DNA from: Kocuria flava
Lineage (GTDB): Bacteria > Actinomycetota > Actinomycetes > Actinomycetales > Micrococcaceae
DNA length: 64,000 nucleotides
Assembly: GCF_001482365.1 (NCBI RefSeq)
Contig: NZ_CP013254.1
Location: 3,162,001 to 3,226,000 of the forward strand
Reading direction: 5' to 3'
Made by a program: the position numbers and the translations under genes. Under the pieces are notes generated by a model. The model saw only the letters and a program-made list of their open reading frames with translations, had not been told where the DNA came from and did not search any database. Shown here piece after piece: positions 55,793-64,000 of the stretch. Every line of letters begins with the position of its first letter. Position 1 is the first letter of the stretch.

Positions 55793-57055
55793 ATGACGAA
55801 AACGCTGCAGGATCTGATCGACGAGTCGATCTTCATCTCCACCGAGTACCAGGCCAGGCTGGCCGAGCTGACCCAGGGCGCCGAGTGGGACGTCGACTTC
55901 TCCGCGCCGGCGTTCACCCTGCAGTCCGAGCCCCCCGTGCGCCTGACCCCGTACCTGCTGGGCACCGACTCGGCCTCCCGCGGGTCGTGGATCTGGTCGT
56001 GGCAGGAGCTGGGGCACTTCCCCGCCGTCGTCGTCTCCGCGGCCGTCCAGGCCCGCGAGGCCGGCGAGCAGCTCGGGGTCGCGGAGCTGACCACCGACGA
56101 GCTGCCCGCCGCCGAGGGCCTCGCCCGGCGGCTGACCCTCGCGGCCAAGGCCGTGACCGGGGTCTACGCCCACTACCCGGCCGGTGCCGGCGGCGGCGTC
56201 ACCGCCTGGCTGCTGCTCGAGGGGCCCGAGCTCGAGCTGCCCGAGCTGACGGTCGAGCGGATGATGCGCGTGATCGCCGAGGCCCTCACCACGGACACCG
56301 CCGTGGACCACAACCTCGCCGTGGACTCCTACGCGAAGCTGCGCGGCGCCCACGTCGAGTGGGACACCGAGGCCACGTGCGTGGTGACGGTCGGCGACGG
56401 CGCCCAGCGCTTCTGGTTCGACGACCACCAGATCTCCGGGGTCGAGCCCGCCGAGCCCGCCGTGGGCCCCGAGGTCCTCGCCGACCTCGCCGCGGACGCC
56501 CGCGAGCGCGCCGAGGCCCTGCGCGCCCAGCGGCGGGAGGCCGAGGCCGCCGCCGCCCGCGAGGAGGCCGCCCCGCCGGCCCCCCGTGCCGAGGAGCCCG
56601 CCGGCGAGCCGGAGCCCCTCGAGGTGCCCGGGTTCGTGGCGGAGGAGCCCGCCGAGCCGGCCCCCGCGCAGCCCCGCGAGGAGCCGGTGGCCGCAGGCTT
56701 CGACGACGACGCCGACCGCCCGTTCGACCAGGAGCCCTCGGAGCGCGAGGTCCGGCCCGGGCGCGTCAGCACCACGGTGGTGCCCGAGCCGGTGCGCGAG
56801 CCCGCCCCGGCCGCCGAGCCCGCCCCGCAGCCGGCCGCCGAGCCCGCCCCCGCGGCCGAGCCGGTGCGCGAGCCCGTCGGCGAGGCGGAGCGCGAGCCGG
56901 TGGCCGAGCGCGAGGTCGTCGCCGGCCCGGCCGTGCCCGGCGGTCCCTCCGCCGAGCCGGTGGTCGAGGGCGCCGAGGAGGAGGAGCGCGAGGCGGAGCA
57001 CGCCGAGCAGGGCGAGCGGAAGAAGGGCTTCTTCAGCCGGTTCTTCGGACTCTGA
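55793..57055 (+). CDS. DUF6882-type protein with long Glu/Pro/Ala-rich tail
   Basis: 420 residues. The first 230 form a folded domain with TPYLLGTDSASRGSWIWSWQ, which resembles DUF6882-type proteins. The rest is a tail of Pro/Glu/Ala/Val repeats (EPAPAAEPAPQPAAEPA) that ends in an amphipathic basic patch, KKGFFSRFFGL. That last element could bind membrane or a partner. Function unknown. The ATG is fixed by the TAGCCT-N7-ATG arrangement. Confidence 0.75.
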   Translation: MTKTLQDLIDESIFISTEYQARLAELTQGAEWDVDFSAPAFTLQSEPPVRLTPYLLGTDSASRGSWIWSWQELGHFPAVVVSAAVQAREAGEQLGVAELTTDELPAAEGLARRLTLAAKAVTGVYAHYPAGAGGGVTAWLLLEGPELELPELTVERMMRVIAEALTTDTAVDHNLAVDSYAKLRGAHVEWDTEATCVVTVGDGAQRFWFDDHQISGVEPAEPAVGPEVLADLAADARERAEALRAQRREAEAAAAREEAAPPAPRAEEPAGEPEPLEVPGFVAEEPAEPAPAQPREEPVAAGFDDDADRPFDQEPSEREVRPGRVSTTVVPEPVREPAPAAEPAPQPAAEPAPAAEPVREPVGEAEREPVAEREVVAGPAVPGGPSAEPVVEGAEEEEREAEHAEQGERKKGFFSRFFGL

Positions 57056-57076
57056 CCCCCGGCGGTACCCTCGAGC

Positions 57077-58009
57077 GTGACCGCATACAACACCGCACCC
57101 GGCCCGGATCCCGACGCACAGGCGAGGACCCGGGCCGGACTGCTGTCCGGGTTCGGGGCCTACGGCATCTGGGGCCTGCTGCCGCTGTACTTCGTGCTGC
57201 TGGACCCCGCCGGGCCGGTGGAGATCGTGGCGCTGCGGGTGCTGTTCTCCCTCGTCTTCTGCCTGCTGGTGCTGGCCCTCACCGGCGGGCTCGCGCCCCT
57301 GGGGCGGCTGCTGCGCTCGCCGCGCCCGTTGGCGGCCCTGGGCCTGGCCGGGGCGCTGATCGCCGTGAACTGGCTGCTGTACACGATCGCCACGACCACG
57401 GGCCACACCCTCGAGGCGTCCCTGGGCTACTTCATCAACCCCCTCGTGGCCGTGCTGCTGGGGGTCGTGGTGCTGCGGGAGCGGATGCGCCGGCTGCAGT
57501 GGGCGGCCGTGGTCGTGGGCCTCGTGGCGGTCGTGGTGATGGCCGTCTTCTACGGCCAGGTGCCGTGGCTGTCCCTCGGGCTGGCGTTCTCCTTCGGCTT
57601 CTACGGGCTGGTCAAGTCCCTGGTGGGCGGGTCCTGGCCGGCGATCGTGACCCTCACCGCGGAGACCCTCGCGCTGACCCCGGCCGCCGCGTGGGTCGTG
57701 GGGTCCCTGGCCGCCGACGGGCGGCTGAGCCTGGCCGCGGAGGGCCCGGGGCACTTCCTGCTGCTGCTCTCCTCCGGGGTGATCACCGCCGTGCCGCTGA
57801 TCCTCTTCGGCGCGGCCGCCACCCGGCTGCCCCTGAGCACCGTCGGGATGATCCAGTACGTGGCCCCGGTCATGCAGTTCCTCGTGGCGGTCCTCGTGCT
57901 GGGCGAGCGGATGCCCCTCGAGCGCTGGGTGGGCTTCGGGGTCGTGTGGGTCGCCGTGCTGCTGCTCGTCCTCGACGCCGTGCGCGCCCCCCGGGCCCTG
58001 CGCGAGTGA
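57077..58009 (+). CDS. rarD: EamA-family permease RarD
   Basis: 310 residues with about ten membrane helices. SGFGAYGIWGLLPLYFVLLD, ETALGYFINPL-like (here LEASLGYFINPLVAVLLGVV) and VGMIQYVAPVMQFLVAVLVL are the RarD hallmarks. Substrate unknown; RarD was named for chloramphenicol phenotypes in E. coli. The GTG start lies five bases after a TACCCT box, so it may be leaderless; it is 21 bases after the DUF6882 stop. Confidence 0.9.
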   Translation: MTAYNTAPGPDPDAQARTRAGLLSGFGAYGIWGLLPLYFVLLDPAGPVEIVALRVLFSLVFCLLVLALTGGLAPLGRLLRSPRPLAALGLAGALIAVNWLLYTIATTTGHTLEASLGYFINPLVAVLLGVVVLRERMRRLQWAAVVVGLVAVVVMAVFYGQVPWLSLGLAFSFGFYGLVKSLVGGSWPAIVTLTAETLALTPAAAWVVGSLAADGRLSLAAEGPGHFLLLLSSGVITAVPLILFGAAATRLPLSTVGMIQYVAPVMQFLVAVLVLGERMPLERWVGFGVVWVAVLLLVLDAVRAPRALRE

Positions 58010-58075
58010 CCCGCCGCCCGGGGCCCCCGGGGGCGGACGGGGGCCCGGGGGCGGGGAGACCGGCGCTGCGGACGG

Positions 58076-58110
58076 CAGGACCCCCGCACCGGGGCGGTGC
58101 GGGGGTCCTG
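58076..58110. terminator. Bidirectional terminator between rarD and metS
   Basis: A 15-bp stem (caggacccccgcacc with complement) with a five-base loop between convergent genes. Confidence 0.65.
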
Positions 58111-58130
58111 TGCCGTGCGCGGGCCGGGGC

Positions 58131-58280
58131 TCAGGTGGTGCGGACGTAGTCGTCCGCGCCGAAGCCCTGGTCGACGTCGGGGATCTCGGGCTGGCGCCGC
58201 AGGTGCAGCACGGCGGCCGTGAAGCCGCCCCACAGGGTCAGCGCGGCGACGATCAGCATGACGATCGCGATCGGGGTCAT
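58131..58280 (-). CDS. metS: MetS-type small subunit of methionine/alanine importer
   Basis: 49 residues. One membrane helix (MTPIAIVMLIVAALTLWGGF) followed by a hydrophilic end LRRQPEIPDVDQ. It matches the MetS family, small partners needed by MetP-type transporters in Corynebacterium. The ATG overlaps the upstream stop (ATGA), so the two are co-translated. Too short to be found reliably by simple gene calling, but context is conclusive. Confidence 0.9.
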   Translation of the reverse strand: MTPIAIVMLIVAALTLWGGFTAAVLHLRRQPEIPDVDQGFGADDYVRTT

Positions 58281-60091
58281 CGGGGGTCCTCCTCGGTGCG
58301 GGACGGGGCGGGCGCGCCGGGCGACGCGGGACCGGGAGACGTCCGGTCCGCGCCGTCGCTCCACGGCGCCGCGGGGGCCTCCCCCGCGGGGGCGGTGCCG
58401 GCGGCGTGCCGGCCCGGGACGGCCGCGGCGGTCCCGGTGCCCGGGCGGTAGGAGAAGTCCTGGTCCAGGGCCGGGGTGCGCAGGGCGGTGTCCGACCAGC
58501 GGGCCAGGGGCTCCCCGCCGCGGATGCGGTGGCGGTCCGTGAAGGCGTCCAGGATCGCCGGGGACGGGCTGAGGTCCGAGGCGGCCGAGCCGGCCGGCCA
58601 CGGCACCTTGGAGAGCAGGTAGGCGATGACCACGAGGCCGATCGCCATGCCCCACCCGAAGGTGTTGACGAACCAGGCGGGCATCCCGCCGTAGCCCTCC
58701 GCGAGGGTCGTGGTGAGCGTGTCGATGAGGATGTAGCCCAGCACGATCGGGGTCAGCCCGCCGACCACGACCATCCAGGTGCGGCCCAGCTTGAACGAGG
58801 ACACCGAGTTGAGGTGGTCGCGCAGGGTGGGCAGCGCCGAGAAGCCGGCGGTGAGCAGCATGATCGAGACCAGGGCCGCGGCCACGATGCCGAACTGGTT
58901 GACGAAGTTGTCCGTGACGTCGAGCAGGTTCAGCCCCGTCGTCGTCGTGAACAGCGCCAGGGAGATCAGCGCCATGGGCACGACGACGACCAGCACGGCG
59001 CTGCGCCGGCGCAGACCCAGCTTGTCCTGGGCGGCCGCGACGACGACCTCGACGATCGAGACCAGCGAGGTGAAGCCCGCGAAGGTCAGCGTCGCGAAGA
59101 AGAGCACGCCGATCAGGGTCCCGAAGGGCGCCTCGGAGATGATCGTCGGGAAGGCGATGAACGCCAGGCCGATGCCCGAGGTCGCCACCTCGTCGACGCC
59201 CGTGCCCGCGACGCCGGCCATGAAGCCCAGCGCGGCGAACACGCCGATGCCCGCCAGCAGCTCGAAGCTCGAGTTGCCGAAGCCGACGACCAGCCCGGAG
59301 CTGGTGAGGTCGGTCTTGGGCTTGAGGTAGGAGGAGTAGGTGATCATGATGCCGAAGCCCACGGACAGGGAGAAAAAGATCTGGCCGTAGGCGGCGACCC
59401 ACACCGACGCGTTGCCCAGGGCTCCCCAGTCCGGGGTGAAGAACGCGTTGAGGCCGTCGACCGCGCCGGGCAGGGTCAGGGCGATGACCACGATGGTCAG
59501 GAACATCAGCACGAGCAGCGGGATGAGGACCAGATTGACCTTCCCGATGCCGTTCTGCACCCCGAGCAGCAGCACGACGAGCAGCGCCACCCACGCGACC
59601 GCGGTGGCCACGAGCACGGAGGGCACGAAGTCGAAGCCGACGGTGACGTCCTCGGAGGTGCGCAGCACGTCCGAGAGGAAGTACGTGGCCGGGTCCTCGC
59701 CCCACGCCTTGGTGACGGAGAAGCCGGTGTAGAGCATCGCCCAGCCCAGGATCACGGCGTAGTAGACGGCGATCACGAAGCTGATGCCCATCTGCCACCA
59801 GCCGATCCACTCGGTCTTCGGGTGCAGCCGGCGGAACGCCAGCGGCGCCGAGGCGCGGAAGCGGTGGCCCACGCCGTACTCGAGCATCAGCAGCGGCAGG
59901 CCGGCGGTGAGCAGCGCGACGAGGTAGGGGATGAGGAAGGCGCCGCCGCCGTTCTCGTAGGCGATGTAGGGGAAGCGCCAGATGTTGCCCAGGCCGACGG
60001 CGGAGCCGATCGCGGCCAGGATGAAGACCGTGCGGCTGGAGAACGCCTCGCGGGGCGGCCTGGCACGGTCCGGTGGTGACTGCTGGGTCAT
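58277..60091 (-). CDS. metP: Sodium-dependent NSS-family amino-acid transporter (MetP-like)
   Basis: 604 residues of the neurotransmitter:sodium symporter family. The first helix has the classic AAIGSAVGLGNIWRFPYIAY sodium/substrate site; FGIMITYSSYL and LTFAGFTSLVSIVEVVV follow, with about twelve helices. A hydrophilic C-terminal tail of about 110 residues is rich in Ala, Pro, Gly. With metS it forms the MetPS-type methionine/alanine importer. A TAGCCT -10 box lies at 60136-60131, some 40 bases before the ATG; the ribosome site is GAGGACC. Confidence 0.92.
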   Translation of the reverse strand: MTQQSPPDRARPPREAFSSRTVFILAAIGSAVGLGNIWRFPYIAYENGGGAFLIPYLVALLTAGLPLLMLEYGVGHRFRASAPLAFRRLHPKTEWIGWWQMGISFVIAVYYAVILGWAMLYTGFSVTKAWGEDPATYFLSDVLRTSEDVTVGFDFVPSVLVATAVAWVALLVVLLLGVQNGIGKVNLVLIPLLVLMFLTIVVIALTLPGAVDGLNAFFTPDWGALGNASVWVAAYGQIFFSLSVGFGIMITYSSYLKPKTDLTSSGLVVGFGNSSFELLAGIGVFAALGFMAGVAGTGVDEVATSGIGLAFIAFPTIISEAPFGTLIGVLFFATLTFAGFTSLVSIVEVVVAAAQDKLGLRRRSAVLVVVVPMALISLALFTTTTGLNLLDVTDNFVNQFGIVAAALVSIMLLTAGFSALPTLRDHLNSVSSFKLGRTWMVVVGGLTPIVLGYILIDTLTTTLAEGYGGMPAWFVNTFGWGMAIGLVVIAYLLSKVPWPAGSAASDLSPSPAILDAFTDRHRIRGGEPLARWSDTALRTPALDQDFSYRPGTGTAAAVPGRHAAGTAPAGEAPAAPWSDGADRTSPGPASPGAPAPSRTEEDPR

Positions 60092-60224
60092 GGGTGGTCC
60101 TCGGGTCCGGTGGTGGTTCGCGACGGCTTCAGGCTAGTCCGTGCGGGCACCGGCGCACACGTCGACGCGAGGGAGACCCGGGGACGGCCCCGGGCCGGGA
60201 CCGCCGGGAACAGCGCGGAGGGGC

Positions 60225-61292
60225 TCAGGCCTCCCGGTGGACGACCGCGTGGGCGAAGGCCACGAGGGCGCGCTTGGGCACCGAGTCGGCCAGGGGCTCG
60301 AGGGCGGCGATGGCCTCGTCCGCCCAGGCGCGGGCGATCCGCCACGCCTCCTCGGTGGCCGGGTGCGCCGCGAGGGCGGCCACGGCCTCCGCGAGGGCCG
60401 CGTCGGGGCCGAGGTCGGCCTCGAGCAGCGCCACGACGCGCGCGGCCGCGGCGTCGCCCTCCCGGGCCATCCGGCGCACGAGCAGCACCGGCAGGGTGGG
60501 CACGCCCTCGCGCAGGTCGGTGCCCGGGGACTTGCCGGAGACCTCGTCGGCGCCGACGACGTCGATCACGTCGTCGGCGAGCTGGAAGGCGATCCCGACC
60601 TTCTCGCCGTACTCGACGAGGACGTCGACGACGTCCTGGTCCGCGCCGGCGAGCACGGTGCCGAAGTGCCCGCAGGCGGCGATCAGGGACCCGGTCTTGC
60701 CGGCGAGGACGTCGAGGTAGTGCTCGAGGGCATCCTGGCCCTCGCGCGGACCGACCGTCTCGTGGAGCTGGCCGAGCACGAGCCGCTCGAAGGTGTCGGC
60801 CTGGATCCGCAGGGCCCGCTGCCCGAGGTCGGAGACCATCGAGGAGGCCCGGGCGAAGATGAGGTCCCCGGTGAGGATCGCCACCGAGTTGCCCCACACG
60901 GTCTGGGCGGTCGCGACCCCGCGGCGCAGCGGGGCGGAGTCCATGACGTCGTCGTGGTAGAGGGTCGCCAGGTGGGTCAGCTCCACGACGGCGGCGGCCT
61001 CGAGGACGGCGTCGTTGACCCCGCCGCCGATCTCCCCGGCCAGGACGGTGAGCAGGGGGCGCACGCGCTTGCCGCCGGCCTGGAGGAGGTGGCGGGAGGT
61101 GACGTCGGCCAGCCGGTCGGTGCTGCGCACCGCCTCGTCGAGGCGGTCCTCGATCCGCGCGAGCGCCTCGAGCACGACCGGCCCGAGCCGGTCGTCGGAC
61201 GCGATGAGGTCGAACCCGGCGGGCAGCCTCACCTGGTCGGCGTCGAGGCCCGTGCCCGGGGCACCGGGGCGCGGGGCGGAGGAGTCAGTCAC
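60225..61292 (-). CDS. Polyprenyl diphosphate synthase (menaquinone side chain)
   Basis: 355 residues. First aspartate-rich motif THLATLYHDDVMDSAPLRRG, chain-length region before it (ELTHLAT), second motif AFQLADDVIDVVGADE. All catalytic residues are present, typical of all-trans long-chain synthases (heptaprenyl- to nonaprenyl-like). Its place behind menJ and menG suggests it makes the menaquinone tail. The GTG fits a leaderless start eight bases after TAGAGT, but it may also be read from the menG-menJ transcript. Confidence 0.92.
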   Translation of the reverse strand: MTDSSAPRPGAPGTGLDADQVRLPAGFDLIASDDRLGPVVLEALARIEDRLDEAVRSTDRLADVTSRHLLQAGGKRVRPLLTVLAGEIGGGVNDAVLEAAAVVELTHLATLYHDDVMDSAPLRRGVATAQTVWGNSVAILTGDLIFARASSMVSDLGQRALRIQADTFERLVLGQLHETVGPREGQDALEHYLDVLAGKTGSLIAACGHFGTVLAGADQDVVDVLVEYGEKVGIAFQLADDVIDVVGADEVSGKSPGTDLREGVPTLPVLLVRRMAREGDAAAARVVALLEADLGPDAALAEAVAALAAHPATEEAWRIARAWADEAIAALEPLADSVPKRALVAFAHAVVHREA

Positions 61293-61300
61293 GGTCCACC

Positions 61301-61306
61301 ACTCTA
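61301..61306 (-). promoter_or_regulatory. -10 box of polyprenyl synthase gene, overlapping the menJ stop
   Basis: TAGAGT, eight bases, GTG on the minus strand. Its first three bases are also the TAG stop codon of menJ. Confidence 0.5.
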
Positions 61307-62611
61307 GCGAGTTTTCGATCGGGTTTTCGGGGCCCGGGTGTTGCCGGTCGCGGGCGTGAGGGCGTCGAGCAGCCCGATGGCCCGGTCCTCCCAGGTGTGC
61401 GGCGGGCGGTCGGAGAGCTCGGTCATCACGCGCACCACGAAGCGCATCAGGGCGGGCACGGCCATGCCGGTGCGCACGGCCGCCTTCATCACGGCGGGGC
61501 TGCCGATCAGCTGGGCGAGGACCCGGCCCTGGGTGAAGTGCGCGCCCCACTCCTGGCGGACCCGGTCGGGGTAGCGGGCCAGGGCGAGCTCCCGCTGGGC
61601 GGGGCCGTTGGCGGCGGCGGCCGCGGCGACGTGCTCGGCGGCGTAGCGGGCCGACTCCATGGCGTTGGAGATCCCCTCCCCGTTGAACGGGGAGACCAGC
61701 CCGGCGGCGTCGCCCAGCAGCAGCATCCCGGGCACGTGGTGGGGGGTGCGGTTGAAGGCCATGGGCAGGGCGGCCCCCAGCACGCGCCCGCGCCGGTGGT
61801 CCTCGTCGAAGGTCCACTCGGCGGGCATGGACGCGGTCCAGTCGGCCAGGACCTTCCGGTAGTCCAGGGCGCCGAAGGCCGGGGAGGTGTCGAGGATGCC
61901 CAGGCCCACGTTGGCGGTGCCGTCGCCGACGCCGAAGACCCACCCGTAGCCGGGCAGCAGCGCCCCGGTGGGGTCGTTGCCGTCGGCGAGCTCGAGCCAG
62001 CCCTCCATCCACTCGAGGTCCGCGCGCGGGGACTCGTAGTAGGCCCGCACGGCCACGCCCATGGGCCGGTCCTCGCGCCGGTGCAGCCCGGCGGAGACGG
62101 CGGCGCGGGCGGAGTTGCCGTCGGCGGCGAGCACGACGTCGGCCCGGTGCTCCTCGACCTCGCCGGTGCGCCGCCCCCGCTCGTCGAGCACGGCGGCCCG
62201 GGCCCCGGTGACCCGGCCGCCGGCGTCGCGCAGCACCCCGGTGACGCCGCGGCGCTCGAGCACCCGCGCCCCGGCGGCGCGGGCGTGGCCGGCGAGCTGC
62301 TGGTCGAAGTCCCGGCGGGTGCGCACGAGCCCGTAGTCGGGGAAGTCGCTCAGCTGCGGCCACGGCACCTCGACCGTGCGCTCGCGGGCGACCAGGCGCA
62401 GCCCGCGGTTGCGGGCGTAGCCGTGCCCGGGCCCGTGCGGCAGGCCCATGAGCTGCAGCTCCCGCACGGCTCGCGGGGTCAGCCCGTCGCCGCAGACCTT
62501 CTCCCGGGGGTAGGCGGTCTTCTCGAGGACGGTGACCTCGATCCCGTGGGCGGCCAGCCAGTACCCGGCGGTGGCGCCGGCGGGTCCGCCGCCGAGGACG
62601 AGGGCCCTCAT
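61304..62611 (-). CDS. menJ: Menaquinone reductase / geranylgeranyl reductase-like flavoprotein
   Basis: 435 residues. FAD-binding [38 protein letters not shown] (the active-site [13 protein letters not shown] signature), [12 protein letters not shown] and [20 protein letters not shown]. This family reduces isoprenoid double bonds; with menG and a polyprenyl synthase adjacent, the likely substrate is the menaquinone side chain, as for mycobacterial MenJ. The ATG overlaps the menG stop (ATGA). Confidence 0.92.
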   Translation of the reverse strand: MRALVLGGGPAGATAGYWLAAHGIEVTVLEKTAYPREKVCGDGLTPRAVRELQLMGLPHGPGHGYARNRGLRLVARERTVEVPWPQLSDFPDYGLVRTRRDFDQQLAGHARAAGARVLERRGVTGVLRDAGGRVTGARAAVLDERGRRTGEVEEHRADVVLAADGNSARAAVSAGLHRREDRPMGVAVRAYYESPRADLEWMEGWLELADGNDPTGALLPGYGWVFGVGDGTANVGLGILDTSPAFGALDYRKVLADWTASMPAEWTFDEDHRRGRVLGAALPMAFNRTPHHVPGMLLLGDAAGLVSPFNGEGISNAMESARYAAEHVAAAAAANGPAQRELALARYPDRVRQEWGAHFTQGRVLAQLIGSPAVMKAAVRTGMAVPALMRFVVRVMTELSDRPPHTWEDRAIGLLDALTPATGNTRAPKTRSKTR

Positions 62612-63315
62612 CGGGCGGCGGCGGCCGGTCGCCGCGCCCGGTGGACGGCCACGATCCCGCCGGTGAGGTTGCGGTACTGCACCCCGTCCCAGCCCGCGGC
62701 GGCGATCTCGGCGGCGAGCGCCTCCTGGTCCGGCCACGCGGCGATCGACTCGGCGAGGTAGCGGTAGGCCTCGGGGTTGGAGGCGGTGCGCCCGGCGATC
62801 CCGGGCAGGGCCTTGACCAGGTACTCGCTGTAGAGGGTGCGCAGGGGCCGCGCCGTGGGGGTCGAGAACTCGCAGATCACCAGCCGGCCCCCGGGGCGGG
62901 TCACGCGCAGCATCTCGGCCAGGGCCCGGCGGAAGTCCTGGATGTTGCGCAGCCCGAAGGAGATGGTCACGGCGTCGAAGGAGGCGTCCGCGAACGGCAG
63001 CCGGGTGGCGTCGGCCTGGACGAACTCGATGTCGGGACGGCGGGCGCGGCCGACCTCGAGCATCCCGAGGGAGAGGTCCGCTGCCACGACGTCGACGCCG
63101 GCGTCGGCGTAGGGCTCCGCGGAGGTCCCGGTCCCGGCGGCCAGGTCCAGCACCTTCTCCCCCGGCACCGCGCCCACGGCCTCCGCGACGACCCGCCGCC
63201 ACCCGCGGGTCCGGCCCAGGGAGAGGAGGTCGTTGACGAGGTCGTAGCGGGGGGCCACGGCGTCGAACATGGCGGAGACTTCGTGCGGCTGCTTGGACAG
63301 GTCTGCTCGGTTCAC
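62608..63315 (-). CDS. menG: Demethylmenaquinone methyltransferase
   Basis: 235 residues of the UbiE/MenG family: [20 protein letters not shown] at the start, SAM site [14 protein letters not shown] and signature [20 protein letters not shown] and [15 protein letters not shown]. It performs the last methylation of menaquinone. The GTG lies six bases after GACAAT; the promoter is less canonical than its neighbours. It is divergent from menF. Confidence 0.95.
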   Translation of the reverse strand: MNRADLSKQPHEVSAMFDAVAPRYDLVNDLLSLGRTRGWRRVVAEAVGAVPGEKVLDLAAGTGTSAEPYADAGVDVVAADLSLGMLEVGRARRPDIEFVQADATRLPFADASFDAVTISFGLRNIQDFRRALAEMLRVTRPGGRLVICEFSTPTARPLRTLYSEYLVKALPGIAGRTASNPEAYRYLAESIAAWPDQEALAAEIAAAGWDGVQYRNLTGGIVAVHRARRPAAAAR

Positions 63316-63397
63316 CCGCACATTGTCGCACCCGTCCCGGGCGCGGCCGGGACGCGGGGTCCGGGGCACGGGGGCACCCGGCTTAGACTGGAGGGCG

Positions 63398-64000
63398 ATG
63401 CCTGCTCCCCGCCCGAACGACGACGCCGTCCCGCCGGTGCCCGTGCTGCACGTGCTCACGGTGCCCCTGGCCGAGCTCGGCGTGCCCACCGCCCCCGACC
63501 TGCGCGAGCTGCTCGCGGGGTCCGGGCTGCTCGCCTGGACGGTCGACGGCCAGGGCCTCGTCGGCCACGGCCGCGCCGCCGGGCACACCGTGCGCGGACC
63601 CGACCGCTTCACGGCCGCGCGGGTGTGGTGGGACGACCTCGCCGCCGCGGCGGTCGTCGAGGACCGGGTGGGCGTGCCCGGCAGCGGCCTGGCCGCCTTC
63701 GGCGCCTTCAGCTTCGCCGCGGAGTCGGGGGCGGACTCCGGGCTCGTGGTCCCCGAGCTGGTCGTGGGCCGGCGCGACGACGACGCCTGGGCGAGCCTCG
63801 CCGTGGCCGCGGCCCCCGGCGCGCCCTTCACCCTCTCCGCCGAGGACGTCGTCGCCGCGTGGGTGCACCACCACGGCGCCGCCCCCGGGGCGGCGGTCGC
63901 GGCGGCCCCGGCCGCGGCGCCGGGACCGGTGCACCTGTCCCCCGGCGCGCTGGACGAGGCCGCGTGGACGCAGGCCGTGCGCGAGGGCGTGGAGCTGATC
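63398..64000 (+). CDS. menF: Isochorismate synthase, N-terminal part
   Basis: The first 201 residues are present; the gene runs off the right edge. The Ala/Pro-rich start, [20 protein letters not shown] and [18 protein letters not shown], which begins the chorismate-binding domain, match isochorismate synthases. The catalytic part is beyond the window. A TAGACT box ends eight bases before the ATG and GAGGG lies in the gap. The divergent menG-menJ unit supports a menaquinone role over a siderophore role. Confidence 0.85.
   Translation, partial: MPAPRPNDDAVPPVPVLHVLTVPLAELGVPTAPDLRELLAGSGLLAWTVDGQGLVGHGRAAGHTVRGPDRFTAARVWWDDLAAAAVVEDRVGVPGSGLAAFGAFSFAAESGADSGLVVPELVVGRRDDDAWASLAVAAAPGAPFTLSAEDVVAAWVHHHGAAPGAAVAAAPAAAPGPVHLSPGALDEAAWTQAVREGVELI

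Overview
The window is a stretch of core chromosome from a very GC-rich (well over 70 %) Gram-positive actinobacterium. Mycothiol synthase next to a GlnR-type regulator, PPK1 followed by a MutT1-type Nudix/phosphatase fusion, a HadA/HadB-like hydratase pair, a menaquinone operon and many TANNNT promoters placed directly on start codons all point to Actinomycetota. The gene set looks like Micrococcales/Micrococcaceae (for example Kocuria-like); that placement is inference from remembered family distributions. No insertion sequence, prophage, CRISPR array or rRNA was seen. Four tRNA genes (Trp, Met-CAT, Thr, Tyr) are present, none with an encoded CCA.

Layout. 1-3.4 kb: glycine cleavage genes gcvP-gcvT (leftward) behind a tandem glycine riboswitch. 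3.5-8.9 kb: the secE-nusG-rplK-rplA and rplJ-rplL ribosomal/transcription block, with a GNAT gene between rplA and the L10 leader, and tRNA-Trp upstream. 9.1-15.5 kb: aminotransferase, PPK2, 6-phosphofructokinase, then a tight leftward operon of a membrane protein, a 35-residue membrane peptide, a nitrobindin-like protein and YgfZ. 15.6-24.4 kb, rightward: glnR-mshD-ppk1-mutT1-thyA-folA, a GNAT, asd and a small GntR regulator. 24-27 kb, leftward: TIGR02611 membrane protein, murB, hydratase pair, tRNAs. 27.3-37.6 kb: a two-component system upstream of an overlapping operon of three glycosyltransferases, an ABC exporter and phosphotransferase-like kinase(s), plus a small acidic membrane-anchored protein; three promoters here share 11-bp-spaced direct repeats. 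37.7-48.8 kb: DEAD-box helicase, a frameshifted DUF2079 gene, a DNA glycosylase, VIT1 transporter, thioredoxin, LLM oxidoreductase, a sortase with an adjacent candidate surface protein, tRNA-Tyr, yajQ and htpX. 49-53.2 kb: two adjacent paralogues fusing a degenerate sigma-factor-like region, a zinc-finger anti-sigma domain, a membrane segment and a very long low-complexity tail. 53.5-64 kb: a Fur regulator, SseB-like and DUF6882 proteins, RarD, the MetP/MetS-type importer and the menaquinone genes (polyprenyl synthase, menJ, menG, divergent menF cut by the window edge).

The parts most worth follow-up are (a) the putative response-regulator regulon that links the two-component system, the glycan/export operon and the acidic protein, and (b) the tandem sigma/anti-sigma fusions. 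Three apparent single-base frameshifts (28.79, 39.89 and 40.88 kb) and one long antisense gene overlap (23.9-24.4 kb) should be checked against reads before they are interpreted biologically.
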